59,055 bases of DNA from CAYOEV01 sp964403075. GTDB lineage: Bacteria > Bacteroidota > Bacteroidia > Cytophagales > Cyclobacteriaceae. The stretch is from NCBI GenBank assembly GCA_964403075.1, contig CAYOEV010000014.1, positions 1-59,055 on the forward strand. Reading direction: 5' to 3'. The notes under the pieces are model-generated. The model was not told the origin of the DNA and searched no databases. It saw only the letters and a list, made by a program, of their open reading frames with translations. The stretch's first letter is position 1; every line of letters begins with the position of its first letter. Position numbers and translations under genes: made by a program. This document shows positions 16,902 through 26,225 of the stretch, piece by piece.

Positions 16902-19124
16902 ATGACAGCGACTAAAGTTCTATACACCAAAACAGATGAGGCACCTGCCCTCGCCACTTATTCCTTTTTACCTATCGTACAGGCTTTTACCCAAAGCGCT
17001 GGAATAGTGTTGGAAACACGAGACATTTCATTAGCCGCCCGCATTTTGGTGCAGTTTGAAGATTATTTATCTGAAGTGCAGCGAGTAAAGGATGACTTAT
17101 CCGAACTGGGCAAACTGGCCAAAATGCCTGAAGCGAATATCATCAAGTTACCCAATATAAGTGCGTCTGTGCCTCAGTTGGTAGCCACAATAAAAGAATT
17201 GCAAGATAAGGGTTACCCCATACCTGATTACCCTTACACCCCCGCCAATGATCTGGAAGAAATGATTCGTAAGCGGTACGATAAAGTAAAAGGTAGTGCG
17301 GTAAACCCGGTTTTACGTGAGGGTAATTCAGATCGTCGGGCCCCGCGTGCAGTGAAGGAGTTTGCTAAAATCAATCCCCATAAAATGGGCGAGTGGTCGT
17401 CGGATTCTAAAACCCATGTGACACACATGGAAGGCCACGATTTTTTTTCAAATGAGCAGTCCAGAACCATGGATAAAGAGAGCCGGCTGTCTGTTTATTT
17501 GAAAAGACCGGATGGTTCGGTAAAAATTCTCAAGGAGGGCATTTCGACATTAGACGGAGAGGTAGTGGACGCTACTTTGATGGAGAAAGAGGCGCTGGTC
17601 CAATTTCTGAAGTCCAGTTTTCGCGAGGCCGGCGAATCTGGAATTTTATTGTCCCTTCATTTGAAAGCCACCATGATGAAAGTATCCGATCCTATCATCT
17701 TTGGTCATGCCGTTCGCGTGTACTATCACGAGTTGTTCGAAAGACATGGTGATGTTTTGGCACGCATAGGCTTTAACCCGAACAATGGACTTGGTGATCT
17801 AGTCAATAAATGGGCAGATATCCCTGACAAGGATCGTCAGGCTTTGGAGTTGACCCTCGAACATATCTATACCAATGGGCCAGACCTGTTCATGGTGGAT
17901 TCCGACAAGGGAATCACCAATTTGCACGTTCCAAGTGATGTGATCATTGATGCATCTATGCCGGCAATGATTCGAAGTTCAGGAAAGGGTTGGGATAAAA
18001 ACGGCAATACCCGTGACACCAAAGCGGTCATTCCAGATAAAAGTTATGCGCCGATCTATCAGGTAGTTATTGAGGATTGTCAACGCAATGGGGCGTTTGA
18101 CCCTGCTACCATGGGCACGGTGCCAAATGTTGGTCTGATGGCACAGAAAGCAGAAGAATATGGGTCGCATGACAAAACTTTCGAAATATTGGAGGCAGGA
18201 ACAGTAGAAGTGTTGAATGAGGAAGGCGAGGTATTGTTTACCCATGAAGCGAAACCAGGTGATATCTGGCGTATGTGTCAGGTAAAGGATGAGCCAGTTA
18301 AGAATTGGGTGCAATTGGCAGTGGACCGCGCACGAGCTACTGGTTGGCCAGCCGTTTTTTGGTTGGACCAAGACCGGGCCCATGACCGTGAACTTATCAT
18401 AAAGGTCAACCTGTACTTGTCAGATATTGCTTCAGAGGATGTCCAACTTCATATCATGTCACCAGCAAAGGCGATGGCATTTACATTGGATCGAATCAGA
18501 AAAGGAGAGAATACCATCTCTGTCACCGGTAATGTGCTTCGTGATTATTTAACCGATTTGTTCCCAATTCTAGAGGTAGGAACCAGTGCAAAAATGCTGT
18601 CCATTGTGCCTTTGATGAACGGGGGTAGGCTGTTTGAAACTGGTGCAGGTGGCTCTGCGCCTAAGCACGTACAGCAGTTCGTCAAAGAGGGTCATTTGCG
18701 GTGGGATTCTTTGGGGGAGTTCCTGGCACTGACGGTCTCTCTGGAGCACCTCGCCAATAAAGACAACAATTCTTCGGCAAGTGTGTTGTCGGATGCTTTG
18801 GATCGGGCCACGGGTGACTATTTAAAGAATGGAAAGACACCTTCACGTAAAGTAAATGAACTCGACACCCGGGGTAGTCACTATTTCCTTGCCAGGTACT
18901 GGGCAGAGGCATTGGCGACCCAGCATGAAGATGAGCCCTTACGAGAAAAGTTCTCACGAGTAGCAGAAGCGTTTAAAGAAAACGAGGACGCGATACTGAC
19001 TGAATTGATTGATGCACAAGGGAGTCCTGTGGATTTGGGTGGTTATTATTATCCCCAAACGGAGAAAGTGCTCAGGGCCATGAGACCAAGCCCTACCCTC
19101 AATAAAATTATTGACAGTATCTGA
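16902..19124 (+). CDS. icd: Isocitrate dehydrogenase, NADP-dependent, monomeric type
   Basis: TCA-cycle enzyme converting isocitrate to 2-oxoglutarate, supplying NADPH. At 740 aa with the opening YTKTDEAPALATYSFLPIVQ, the segment ILREGNSDRRAPR (here VLREGNSDRRAPR) with phosphate-binding residues, and GTVPNVGLMAQKAEEYGSHDKTF, it is clearly the monomeric IDH family rather than the shorter homodimeric type. It is 24 bp after panB and ends the rightward run. The following 170-bp gap (19125-19294) shows no convincing terminator or gene. Confidence 0.96.
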   Translation: MTATKVLYTKTDEAPALATYSFLPIVQAFTQSAGIVLETRDISLAARILVQFEDYLSEVQRVKDDLSELGKLAKMPEANIIKLPNISASVPQLVATIKELQDKGYPIPDYPYTPANDLEEMIRKRYDKVKGSAVNPVLREGNSDRRAPRAVKEFAKINPHKMGEWSSDSKTHVTHMEGHDFFSNEQSRTMDKESRLSVYLKRPDGSVKILKEGISTLDGEVVDATLMEKEALVQFLKSSFREAGESGILLSLHLKATMMKVSDPIIFGHAVRVYYHELFERHGDVLARIGFNPNNGLGDLVNKWADIPDKDRQALELTLEHIYTNGPDLFMVDSDKGITNLHVPSDVIIDASMPAMIRSSGKGWDKNGNTRDTKAVIPDKSYAPIYQVVIEDCQRNGAFDPATMGTVPNVGLMAQKAEEYGSHDKTFEILEAGTVEVLNEEGEVLFTHEAKPGDIWRMCQVKDEPVKNWVQLAVDRARATGWPAVFWLDQDRAHDRELIIKVNLYLSDIASEDVQLHIMSPAKAMAFTLDRIRKGENTISVTGNVLRDYLTDLFPILEVGTSAKMLSIVPLMNGGRLFETGAGGSAPKHVQQFVKEGHLRWDSLGEFLALTVSLEHLANKDNNSSASVLSDALDRATGDYLKNGKTPSRKVNELDTRGSHYFLARYWAEALATQHEDEPLREKFSRVAEAFKENEDAILTELIDAQGSPVDLGGYYYPQTEKVLRAMRPSPTLNKIIDSI

Positions 19125-19294
19125 TCAATATTGTATTAAAGAGTCGGCTTTTCCTGTTGATTAGGTCATTGGCTTTGGCTGGTGTGGAAGGGAGATCCGT
19201 ACGGAAATCGATTGTAGGGAAATACTTTCCATCGACTTAAACCCACCCTCATTTCTTAAAGCCAGGAAGCCAACGGATAAACGAAGATAATTAT

Positions 19295-19813
19295 CTATTT
19301 TCGTCTCTTGTAAATCGGGACTGTGCTGCATGGCTCTCCATACATAAGGCTACCTACCATAGGTAGTAGCGTAAGCGTCATTGCTGTGTAGGCATATTCC
19401 TTGTTCTCTACAGCTCCACAACCTTTAATGACTACTTTGCCATCCATGATCTGATCCTCGTTTGCAGCGACCATTTGCTGGATAGCTTGCCTGATTACGG
19501 CTTTTTCTAATTCCTCTTTATCACCAAATACGACCATTTCGGCTTCCGACAATTGGGTGGCAACAAGCATGTACGCCCATATCGGAACAATGGCATCAGC
19601 AGAACAATAAAGGTGTACAAGCCGATCCTTATATGGTGTCCAGTCATTGGTACCAATGAAAGTTCTAAAATCTTTCTCTCTGAGTATCATTCCCTCAAAG
19701 AGTTGATCCTTAAGATCAATGCCTGCTACCGGAGCACTTGAAAGGTAATCAGCAAGATCTAGACTGACCAGGGGACTTTTTGCGACACGATTAACGATGG
19801 CTTCTTCCTGCAT
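19295..19813 (-). CDS. DUF2480 family protein
   Basis: A 172-aa soluble protein typical of Bacteroidota. Recognised from NRVAKSPLVSLDLADYL, FEGMILREKDFR, HLYCSADAIVPIWAYMLVAT and the C-terminal GSLMYGEPCSTVPIYKR. Two conserved Cys (in LYCSAD and GEPCST) plus the one in IKGCGAV could bind metal or be redox-active. That is inference only; function is unknown. Confidence 0.85.
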   Translation of the reverse strand: MQEEAIVNRVAKSPLVSLDLADYLSSAPVAGIDLKDQLFEGMILREKDFRTFIGTNDWTPYKDRLVHLYCSADAIVPIWAYMLVATQLSEAEMVVFGDKEELEKAVIRQAIQQMVAANEDQIMDGKVVIKGCGAVENKEYAYTAMTLTLLPMVGSLMYGEPCSTVPIYKRRK

Positions 19814-19849
19814 ATGCCAAAATAACGAAGTCCTATGTAAAAGGGTTTT

Positions 19850-20527
19850 CTAAATGAGTTTCTTTGCTGGTTTTTCCTGAAATGATTTTAAATAAAAAGG
19901 TTCAAAATATGCCAGGTCGGCAAATGCCTGCGCCTGATATTTAATCCAGGCCAGACGGCCCAATCCAATGGCATCGGGCAAGATGTGGGGCATCCATCTC
20001 AGATTGGGTTGTAAGAGTACTTCCTTGGTTTTATCTGCACCATTACCAAATAACACCATCGGATGATCTGCAAAGCGCTCCAGACTGTTGGGTTGTACAA
20101 TCAGGGCCTCAGTTTTTTTGATTTTTTCACTGGACGCATATATGGCCGTATATACTTCCATTCTACGGGCATCTATCATGGGGCATGAGAGGGTGCCCGC
20201 CGGAAGATAAGGACGTACAGATTCATTCATGGCATCGAGTGTTTCCACGGCGATGAGCGGAACATTCATGGCGTACGCCATACCCTTCAAGGTAGAAGTG
20301 CCAATGCGCAGGCCCGTGTAGGATCCGGGACCGGATGAGATGGCCAGGGCTTTTAAATCCTGCAACTTTATGCCACAGTGGTCGATTAAATCTTTAATGA
20401 TTTGTGGAAGCAGTTCTGAATGCGAATTAGTCAGGTGGTATTGCTGCGCACCCACCAACTGGCCATCACCGTGAAGTGCCACCGCACATACCTCGGTGGC
20501 TGTTTCCAGACTCAGCAGGTAATTCAT
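19850..20527 (-). CDS. tsaB: tRNA threonylcarbamoyladenosine biosynthesis protein TsaB
   Basis: Scaffold partner of TsaD in the t6A37 tRNA modification complex. The actin-like ATPase fold is seen from ILSLETATEVCAVAL-type opening (here LLSLETATEVCAVAL), the SSGPGSYTGLRIGTSTLKG motif and DARRMEVYTAIY. At 225 aa the length is normal. Its start overlaps the stop of the upstream ctp gene by 4 bp, so it belongs to the rpmH-rnpA-ctp-tsaB unit. Confidence 0.95.
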   Translation of the reverse strand: MNYLLSLETATEVCAVALHGDGQLVGAQQYHLTNSHSELLPQIIKDLIDHCGIKLQDLKALAISSGPGSYTGLRIGTSTLKGMAYAMNVPLIAVETLDAMNESVRPYLPAGTLSCPMIDARRMEVYTAIYASSEKIKKTEALIVQPNSLERFADHPMVLFGNGADKTKEVLLQPNLRWMPHILPDAIGLGRLAWIKYQAQAFADLAYFEPFYLKSFQEKPAKKLI

Positions 20528-22170
20528 GAACCGGAAAGAATGGACTGGTAGGTGGCCGTATCGTCCAGAATATCGATGGCCTTTAGGATATCCGGGTCTT
20601 TATCAAATGTGGATTCTATAAGTCCGCGCTGGAGGTAAAATCTCAACGCAATTTCTTGTTCTAAAAGGCCAGTAATTTCTGTTTTATAAGCTTCCAGGTC
20701 CCTGGATTTGGTTTGTTTGATGGCCTTTCGCAGTTGGTTGATCTCGGATTGAAATTGGCTTACTGCCTGGTCTTTTTGGGCTACCTCTTCCAGCTTTTTT
20801 AGTTGTTTTTCCAATTGTGTTTCATAACTGAAGGTCCGGTTGCTTAGCCATTGCTTAAAGGCGTCATAAGCTTCTTTGGTTAAGCGAAAGTCTTTGGGCT
20901 TGACAATAGACGCGTGTTGGTAATAGTAAACATTCGCGTAATCAAAAAGGAGTCCTTCCTTTAAAAGTGCAAGGGTGATTTCTGCATGATCTTTTTCCGC
21001 TACCTCCACGTCTGGATATACTCCTCCCCCGTCAAAAACTACACGTCCGTTGGCAGTTTGAAAAGCTTGCTTCAATGAATCAGGTATTTCCCCAATAGAA
21101 CCGTCTTCTTTGCGAAGGCTGTAATCGATGGCCTGAATACATCTTCCGCTGGGGATATAGTATTTTGCAGTTGTGACCTTTAATTGCGAATTGTAGGCCA
21201 ACGGATGGGTTCGTTGTACCAAACCTTTACCGAATGTCCGTCGACCGATCAATACGCCTCTGTCATAATCCTGCATCACACCAGATACTATTTCTGCTGC
21301 CGACGCAGAGCGACTATTGACCAGGACTGCCAGGGGGATTTCTGTATCTGTGGCCAAATTCAATGAGCGGTAGATTTCTGTCCATTCTTCGATTTTGCCA
21401 CGGGTATGGACCACTTCTTTGCCCTGAGGAATGAAGACATTGCAGATGTTCACTGCTTCGATGAGTAATCCGCCGAGGTTTCCACGTAAATCTAAAATGA
21501 TTTTTTTGGCACCATCATTTTTCAAGTTTAGGAGTGCAGACTCCACCTCGGCGCCGGCGCGGGAGGTGAAGTCGGTTAATTGGATGTAACCGATGTCGTC
21601 ATTGATCATTCCGAAGTAGGGCACATTTTTTAGTACTATTTTTTCTCTAGAGAGGTCCACGTCGAAGGGAGTACTTCCATCAGGGCGCTGAATGGTCAAC
21701 TGTACAGTGGAGTTGGTCTGTCCTTTCAGCAATTGCCCGGTTTCTTCATCTGTCATCCCGCCAATGTCTACACCATTTATACGGGAGATGACATCGCCTA
21801 TTTTCAGACCGGCTCGATCGGCGGAGAAACCTTCATAGGGTAGTAAGATGGTACTTACGCCGTTTCGATTGGCCACTACCGCACCTATGCCGGCATATTC
21901 ACCAGTTGTGGATATGCGGTAGGTTTCTATGTAGTCCTCAGAGATGTAGTTGGTGTAGGGATCTAGAGAAGCCAACATGGCTTCGATGCCGGTCTCCATC
22001 AGCTCTGTGGGACTAATCTCATCGACGTAGTAGGTATTTATCTCTTTGTAAAGCGTTGCGAAAATGTCGAGGTTTTTAATGATCTCGAAGTACTTGTCTT
22101 TATCCGGGAGTCGTAAGGCAACTAGCATCAACACTGTGCTGACGATAACCAGGTATTTGATCCGTTTCAT
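20524..22170 (-). CDS. S41 family C-terminal processing peptidase
   Basis: Periplasmic Ser-Lys protease that trims C-termini of exported proteins. It has an N-terminal signal-anchor (about 7-20), a PDZ domain at about 85-165 (GIGAVVANRNGV through IGDVISRINGVDI), and the tail-specific protease core with Ser in NSRSASAAEIV and Lys in RRTFGKGLVQ. A Lys/Glu-rich, probably coiled-coil C-terminal extension (about 440-530) follows. It overlaps rnpA upstream and tsaB downstream by 4 bp each. Confidence 0.93.
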   Translation of the reverse strand: MKRIKYLVIVSTVLMLVALRLPDKDKYFEIIKNLDIFATLYKEINTYYVDEISPTELMETGIEAMLASLDPYTNYISEDYIETYRISTTGEYAGIGAVVANRNGVSTILLPYEGFSADRAGLKIGDVISRINGVDIGGMTDEETGQLLKGQTNSTVQLTIQRPDGSTPFDVDLSREKIVLKNVPYFGMINDDIGYIQLTDFTSRAGAEVESALLNLKNDGAKKIILDLRGNLGGLLIEAVNICNVFIPQGKEVVHTRGKIEEWTEIYRSLNLATDTEIPLAVLVNSRSASAAEIVSGVMQDYDRGVLIGRRTFGKGLVQRTHPLAYNSQLKVTTAKYYIPSGRCIQAIDYSLRKEDGSIGEIPDSLKQAFQTANGRVVFDGGGVYPDVEVAEKDHAEITLALLKEGLLFDYANVYYYQHASIVKPKDFRLTKEAYDAFKQWLSNRTFSYETQLEKQLKKLEEVAQKDQAVSQFQSEINQLRKAIKQTKSRDLEAYKTEITGLLEQEIALRFYLQRGLIESTFDKDPDILKAIDILDDTATYQSILSGS

Positions 22171-22544
22171 AAGGCTTGCTTCTGAAATTTATCCAGTAAT
22201 CTAATGAGTTTTTCGTTGAGCTCAGAAAAGGACAACATATCCTCACTCTGGTATATGAAGGCTACGTGATAAAACGCCTTGTGTTGTTCATACAAGCGGT
22301 ATTTATTTAGTCGGTAAGCTTCTCTTATCTGCCTTTTGATACGGTTTCTGTCGGTGGCACGCTTGAACTTTTTTTTTGGGACGGCCACCAAAAAGCGGTG
22401 TGAGCCTTCTGAAACCGCCCTATATTTCAACAAATAGGGGAATAAAAAAATTGAGGAACCTTGTGTAAACAGTTCCTCAATATTCTTTTTTCCAGTCAGT
22501 TTTTCAGACTTAGGAAACAATCTAAAAGCCCGATGGGCTGACAT
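22167..22544 (-). CDS. rnpA: Ribonuclease P protein component
   Basis: Protein subunit of RNase P, needed for tRNA 5' maturation. The RNR-type signature KRATDRNRIKRQIREAYR (residues about 75-92) binds the RNA subunit. At 125 aa the length is normal. It lies 1 bp after the rpmH stop and overlaps ctp by 4 bp. The rpmH-rnpA order is the classic one, but no dnaA is adjacent here. Confidence 0.95.
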   Translation of the reverse strand: MSAHRAFRLFPKSEKLTGKKNIEELFTQGSSIFLFPYLLKYRAVSEGSHRFLVAVPKKKFKRATDRNRIKRQIREAYRLNKYRLYEQHKAFYHVAFIYQSEDMLSFSELNEKLIRLLDKFQKQAL

Positions 22545-22545
22545 T

Positions 22546-22701
22546 TTATTTCTTGTGCAATTCGTCAGATACTGTCAGACGCTTACGACCTTTGGATCGT
22601 CGGCGGGCAAGCACTGTGCGCCCATTGGCCGTTTCCATTCTACTACGAAAGCCGTGCTTGTTCTTCCTCTTTCTTACCGATGGTTGGAATGTCCGTTTCA
22701 T
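22546..22701 (-). CDS. rpmH: 50S ribosomal protein L34
   Basis: A 51-aa gene read directly on the minus strand. It begins MKRTFQPSVRKRKNKHGFR, the standard L34 start, continues through ARRRSKGRKRL and ends SDELHKK, a common Bacteroidota-type C-terminus. It has a good promoter 25-55 bp upstream and leads the rpmH-rnpA-ctp-tsaB unit. Confidence 0.97.
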   Translation of the reverse strand: MKRTFQPSVRKRKNKHGFRSRMETANGRTVLARRRSKGRKRLTVSDELHKK

Positions 22702-22725
22702 AATGGCGTTTTCTTAAAAGGATTG

Positions 22726-22756
22726 CAAAATTATAAGAATAAATTGTTAAAGCCAA
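22726..22756 (-). promoter_or_regulatory. Promoter of the rpmH-rnpA operon
   Basis: On the minus strand TTG (22754-22756), a 20-bp spacer and TAATTTTG (22726-22733) match the Bacteroidota -33/-7 pattern exactly. The rpmH ATG is 25 bp downstream. Confidence 0.7.
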
Positions 22757-24817
22757 TTAGAAAATGAATATTTCCGTATCGAGTGTTGGATTGATTTCGA
22801 CCTTCTCTGTCTTCATCTCCATGGTCATTTGAGGGTTTAGACGTTGTTCTACCCTGGTGGCCATGAGGATACCTTCGAAAGTCTGGTAATCGCGGTATTG
22901 CGTAGCAATGGTCATTTCACCCTGAGGGGTTTGCTGATTTTTCTCCGTTTGAACCAGTGTAAAGGATTTTTCATCGAAATAATAATTGATCTTATTTCCT
23001 GAGGGCATGGTTACTTCCATCAAGATCGTGGGTTGATCATTCACGCTGGCCATGCCAATCAACCTGACTGGAAGATTCATTTCCTTGATGGTGAGCATGG
23101 GAAAAATACTATATTCAACCTTTGCGTCCATGGCTGCATCATCTGCTATTGCCTCTGTTCTCCCCATTCCGGAGGCCTGTCCCTTTTCGCCATCAAAAAC
23201 AATGGTTTGGAACACGTTATCGCCTAGTTTTAGCTCGTTGATGAATTTATTAGGCGCCATTTTTTTTGTTTCTATCGACATCTTTTGCCCCATCATTTGC
23301 GCACTTCGTTGAATAGATAAGGTTTTTACTGCTTTCAACTTCTCCGTGCCTCCGATGGCTACCAAATAGTTGTCCAATACGTTCATGGCTGTCAGGTCGC
23401 CTGGCAGTTTCAGGGCCGACGGATCCACCGGATTTCCCTGGACATCGTAATAATTGACAGGCCCAAAGCGTTTCAGGGCTTCTACTACATCATCTGCTTT
23501 CCCTACCACGGTAATATGTGCCTGGTCTGGCTGAATGTATTTGTCGGCTACACGAAGTACGTCATCGGTCGTAACAGATTCAATTTTTTGTAAGTACGTC
23601 GAGTAAAAATCTTCAGGCAAATCATACATCGCCGTATTGATGGCATAAGACGCAACCGTCTGAGGGTTTTCCAGTGACCGTATTACCGCCCCAGCGCGTG
23701 CATTTTTGGCCAGTTCTAGTTCTTCCGGGCTAACTTTTTCGCTGCAGATCCGATTCATCTCCACCAAAATCTCAGCGACAGCACTGTCTGTGACTTCGTT
23801 TCGCACGCTGGTGGAGGCGTTGAAGGCACCAATCCATCGGTCGGGTTGCGTAGTGGCATAAGCCCCATAGGTATATCCCTTGTCTTCTCTTAGGTTCATA
23901 AATAGCCTGGCTGAGGCGCCGCCTCCAAGAATCTGGTTCATTACAGCCGCCTGAATCGCCTCTAGGGTGCGTGGTTTTAAGTCTATGGTATGGGTAACGT
24001 TGATTACTGACTGCACCGAGGCAGGCCGGTTAATAAAATCTATCTGATTACTTGAAAGTCCTTTTGGATCTTCGAAAGTCTTTTCCGGTATTTCTTTTGG
24101 TTCCCAACTGGCGAAATATTTTTCGACCAATTTTTTGGCTTGTTTCACCGAGATGTCGCCGACTACGGCCAGGTATGCCACGTTTGGACGAAAATAAGTC
24201 TGGTGGTAGTTGCGGAGGTCCGCTGCGGTAATCTTGTCGACAGATGTTTCTGTACTTACCTTTCCATATGGATGCCCTTCGTACAGTACCCTTGATATTA
24301 ACTTATTAGCTATTGCATTCGGATCATCTCTTTGTTGTTTCAATGCCGACAAGGTTTGTTTCTTAATTTTTTGGAGTTCATCCTCCGGGAAAGTCGGGTT
24401 GAGCACCACGTCTGACATCAATTCAATGGTTTGGTCGGCATATTTGGACAGGCTACTACCAAAAACAAAATCGGAGCTGGTAAATAAATTGGCACCTATA
24501 AAATCAACGGCTTCGTCTATTTCGGATTTAGATCGGGTTTCAGTACCCCTTCTCATTACCTGCCCCATTAAATCCAGATAACCGGTCTTGTCACCTTCGT
24601 CTATAATTCCACGGTTCAGTTCCAATCTGAATGCCACCCGGGGTAGTTTGTTATTTTCGATCACGAATACTTTAAGGCCGTTGTTCAACTCAAAAGATTT
24701 GTAATCACCTATTTCAATGGGGCTTGGTGTGCCGGGTTTCGGCAATTTGGACCTATCCACTTGCCCGAATGATGCGAAAGCCAATAACAGGGATAGAAAG
24801 CGTAAGCTATTTTTCAT
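22757..24817 (-). CDS. M16 (insulinase) family protein, probable non-catalytic subunit
   Basis: A 686-aa exported protein (signal peptide 1-18). Two M16 domains cover about 30-470, but the segment where HxxEH should sit reads GYLDLMGQVM, so the zinc site is absent. The C-terminal part carries the M16 'R/Y' region (SARLFMNLREDKGYTYG) that helps bind substrate. Residues about 475-686 form an extra beta-rich domain resembling LolA-type folds. It sits 8 bp after a catalytic M16 gene, so the pair probably forms a two-subunit periplasmic metallopeptidase, as in other bacterial M16B pairs. Confidence 0.88.
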   Translation of the reverse strand: MKNSLRFLSLLLAFASFGQVDRSKLPKPGTPSPIEIGDYKSFELNNGLKVFVIENNKLPRVAFRLELNRGIIDEGDKTGYLDLMGQVMRRGTETRSKSEIDEAVDFIGANLFTSSDFVFGSSLSKYADQTIELMSDVVLNPTFPEDELQKIKKQTLSALKQQRDDPNAIANKLISRVLYEGHPYGKVSTETSVDKITAADLRNYHQTYFRPNVAYLAVVGDISVKQAKKLVEKYFASWEPKEIPEKTFEDPKGLSSNQIDFINRPASVQSVINVTHTIDLKPRTLEAIQAAVMNQILGGGASARLFMNLREDKGYTYGAYATTQPDRWIGAFNASTSVRNEVTDSAVAEILVEMNRICSEKVSPEELELAKNARAGAVIRSLENPQTVASYAINTAMYDLPEDFYSTYLQKIESVTTDDVLRVADKYIQPDQAHITVVGKADDVVEALKRFGPVNYYDVQGNPVDPSALKLPGDLTAMNVLDNYLVAIGGTEKLKAVKTLSIQRSAQMMGQKMSIETKKMAPNKFINELKLGDNVFQTIVFDGEKGQASGMGRTEAIADDAAMDAKVEYSIFPMLTIKEMNLPVRLIGMASVNDQPTILMEVTMPSGNKINYYFDEKSFTLVQTEKNQQTPQGEMTIATQYRDYQTFEGILMATRVEQRLNPQMTMEMKTEKVEINPTLDTEIFIF

Positions 24818-24825
24818 TTTTGGTT

Positions 24826-26169
24826 TTATTTATCATTTTCAACTTCTGCGTCGGCCGGCATCTTTTGTGTAGATTCCGGCAGGTAATACAAGGTAGTCAG
24901 TCGTTCGGGCACCAGGTATTTTTTGGCTACCCGCCTAAGATCATCTCGTGTGACCTCGCGGAACCGTTCAATTTCAGTATTGATCAAATTGGCATCACCA
25001 AAATATACATGGTACTGTGCCAGGCTTTCTGCTATGCCCGCAACACGTCCATTTTGAGAAATGAAGTCATTTTCGATCTGATTTTGGAGCTTCTGGAATT
25101 CACGTTCTGGAATCAATTCTTCCTGAACTTTTTTGATTTCTATGTTCATGGCCTCTTCCAATTGCTCGGGTTCTATTCCCGCATTGGCCAAACCGAAGGT
25201 TAGAAATAACCCGGCTTTTTCCAACGCAATTGGGAAAGACTGAACAGTAAGGGCCAATTCCTGCTCATTGACGATTGATTTCGGCAGTCGGGCACTTTCA
25301 CCACCAGAAAGCAAAGTCCGCAACATCTGCATGGCGTAGTAATCAGGATGCGTTTGTTCTACCGATTTGTAGCCTTTAACCACGGCGGGCAATTGGATTT
25401 GGTCATATACTGTGGCCTTTATCTCGCCTTGCTGTTTAGGTGCTTCAAATTCAGGTTGTGGGGTTTCCTGCTGACCACGAGAAATTTCCCCAAAATACTT
25501 TTCAACCATTTTCCTGGTTTCTTTTGTATCGATAGCTCCGGCTATGGCCAGTGTAGCATTGTTAGGGACATAATAAGTAGCGTAGAAATCTTTGAAATCC
25601 GCTGCCGTAGCTGCGTCAATATCCTCAAACGTACCGATTGGGGTCCACTCATATGGGGTACCTGCAAAAGCTTTTCCCATCATTTGGTCCAGTATATCGC
25701 CGTAAGGCTGATTGTCTATCCGAAGCCTTTTCTCTTCTTTCACCACCTCTTTTTGTGTGGCAATTCCGACCGAGTCAATGGTTGCCTGCAACATTCGTTC
25801 CGATTCCATGTATAGCCCCAATTCCAATTGATGAGAGGGCAGGGTCTCGTAATAAAAAGTGCGATCGAAACTGGTATTGGCGTTCAACTGACCACCTGCA
25901 TTTTGAACGATTTCGAAAAATTTACCTCTTTCAATGTTGGGTGAACCTTCGAACATGAGGTGTTCGAAAAAATGAGCAAACCCTTTCCTGCCAGCAGGCT
26001 CGTTTTTTGAACCTACATGGTAGAGAACAGAAACATTTACAATGGGGACGGATGCGTCTTTATGGAGGATGACATGGAGCCCGTTGTCCAGGTCATATTC
26101 TTCAAATTCAATAGATTGTGCCAGTACCAGAAAAGGTGTGCTGACCAGTATAAATAGTAATTGTCGCAT
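24826..26169 (-). CDS. M16 family zinc metallopeptidase, catalytic subunit
   Basis: A 447-aa exported peptidase (signal peptide about 1-17). The inverted zinc motif HFFEH is intact at about residue 66, with downstream Glu in the EKRLRIDN/PYGDILDQM region. This is the active partner of the adjacent M16 protein that lacks the motif. Substrates are unknown and are probably periplasmic peptides or misfolded proteins. Confidence 0.9.
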   Translation of the reverse strand: MRQLLFILVSTPFLVLAQSIEFEEYDLDNGLHVILHKDASVPIVNVSVLYHVGSKNEPAGRKGFAHFFEHLMFEGSPNIERGKFFEIVQNAGGQLNANTSFDRTFYYETLPSHQLELGLYMESERMLQATIDSVGIATQKEVVKEEKRLRIDNQPYGDILDQMMGKAFAGTPYEWTPIGTFEDIDAATAADFKDFYATYYVPNNATLAIAGAIDTKETRKMVEKYFGEISRGQQETPQPEFEAPKQQGEIKATVYDQIQLPAVVKGYKSVEQTHPDYYAMQMLRTLLSGGESARLPKSIVNEQELALTVQSFPIALEKAGLFLTFGLANAGIEPEQLEEAMNIEIKKVQEELIPEREFQKLQNQIENDFISQNGRVAGIAESLAQYHVYFGDANLINTEIERFREVTRDDLRRVAKKYLVPERLTTLYYLPESTQKMPADAEVENDK

Positions 26170-26225
26170 GTTAACAAATTTATGTCATTGGCTAAGTTAT
26201 CGAATCTGTGAAAAAGGGTTTGGGC

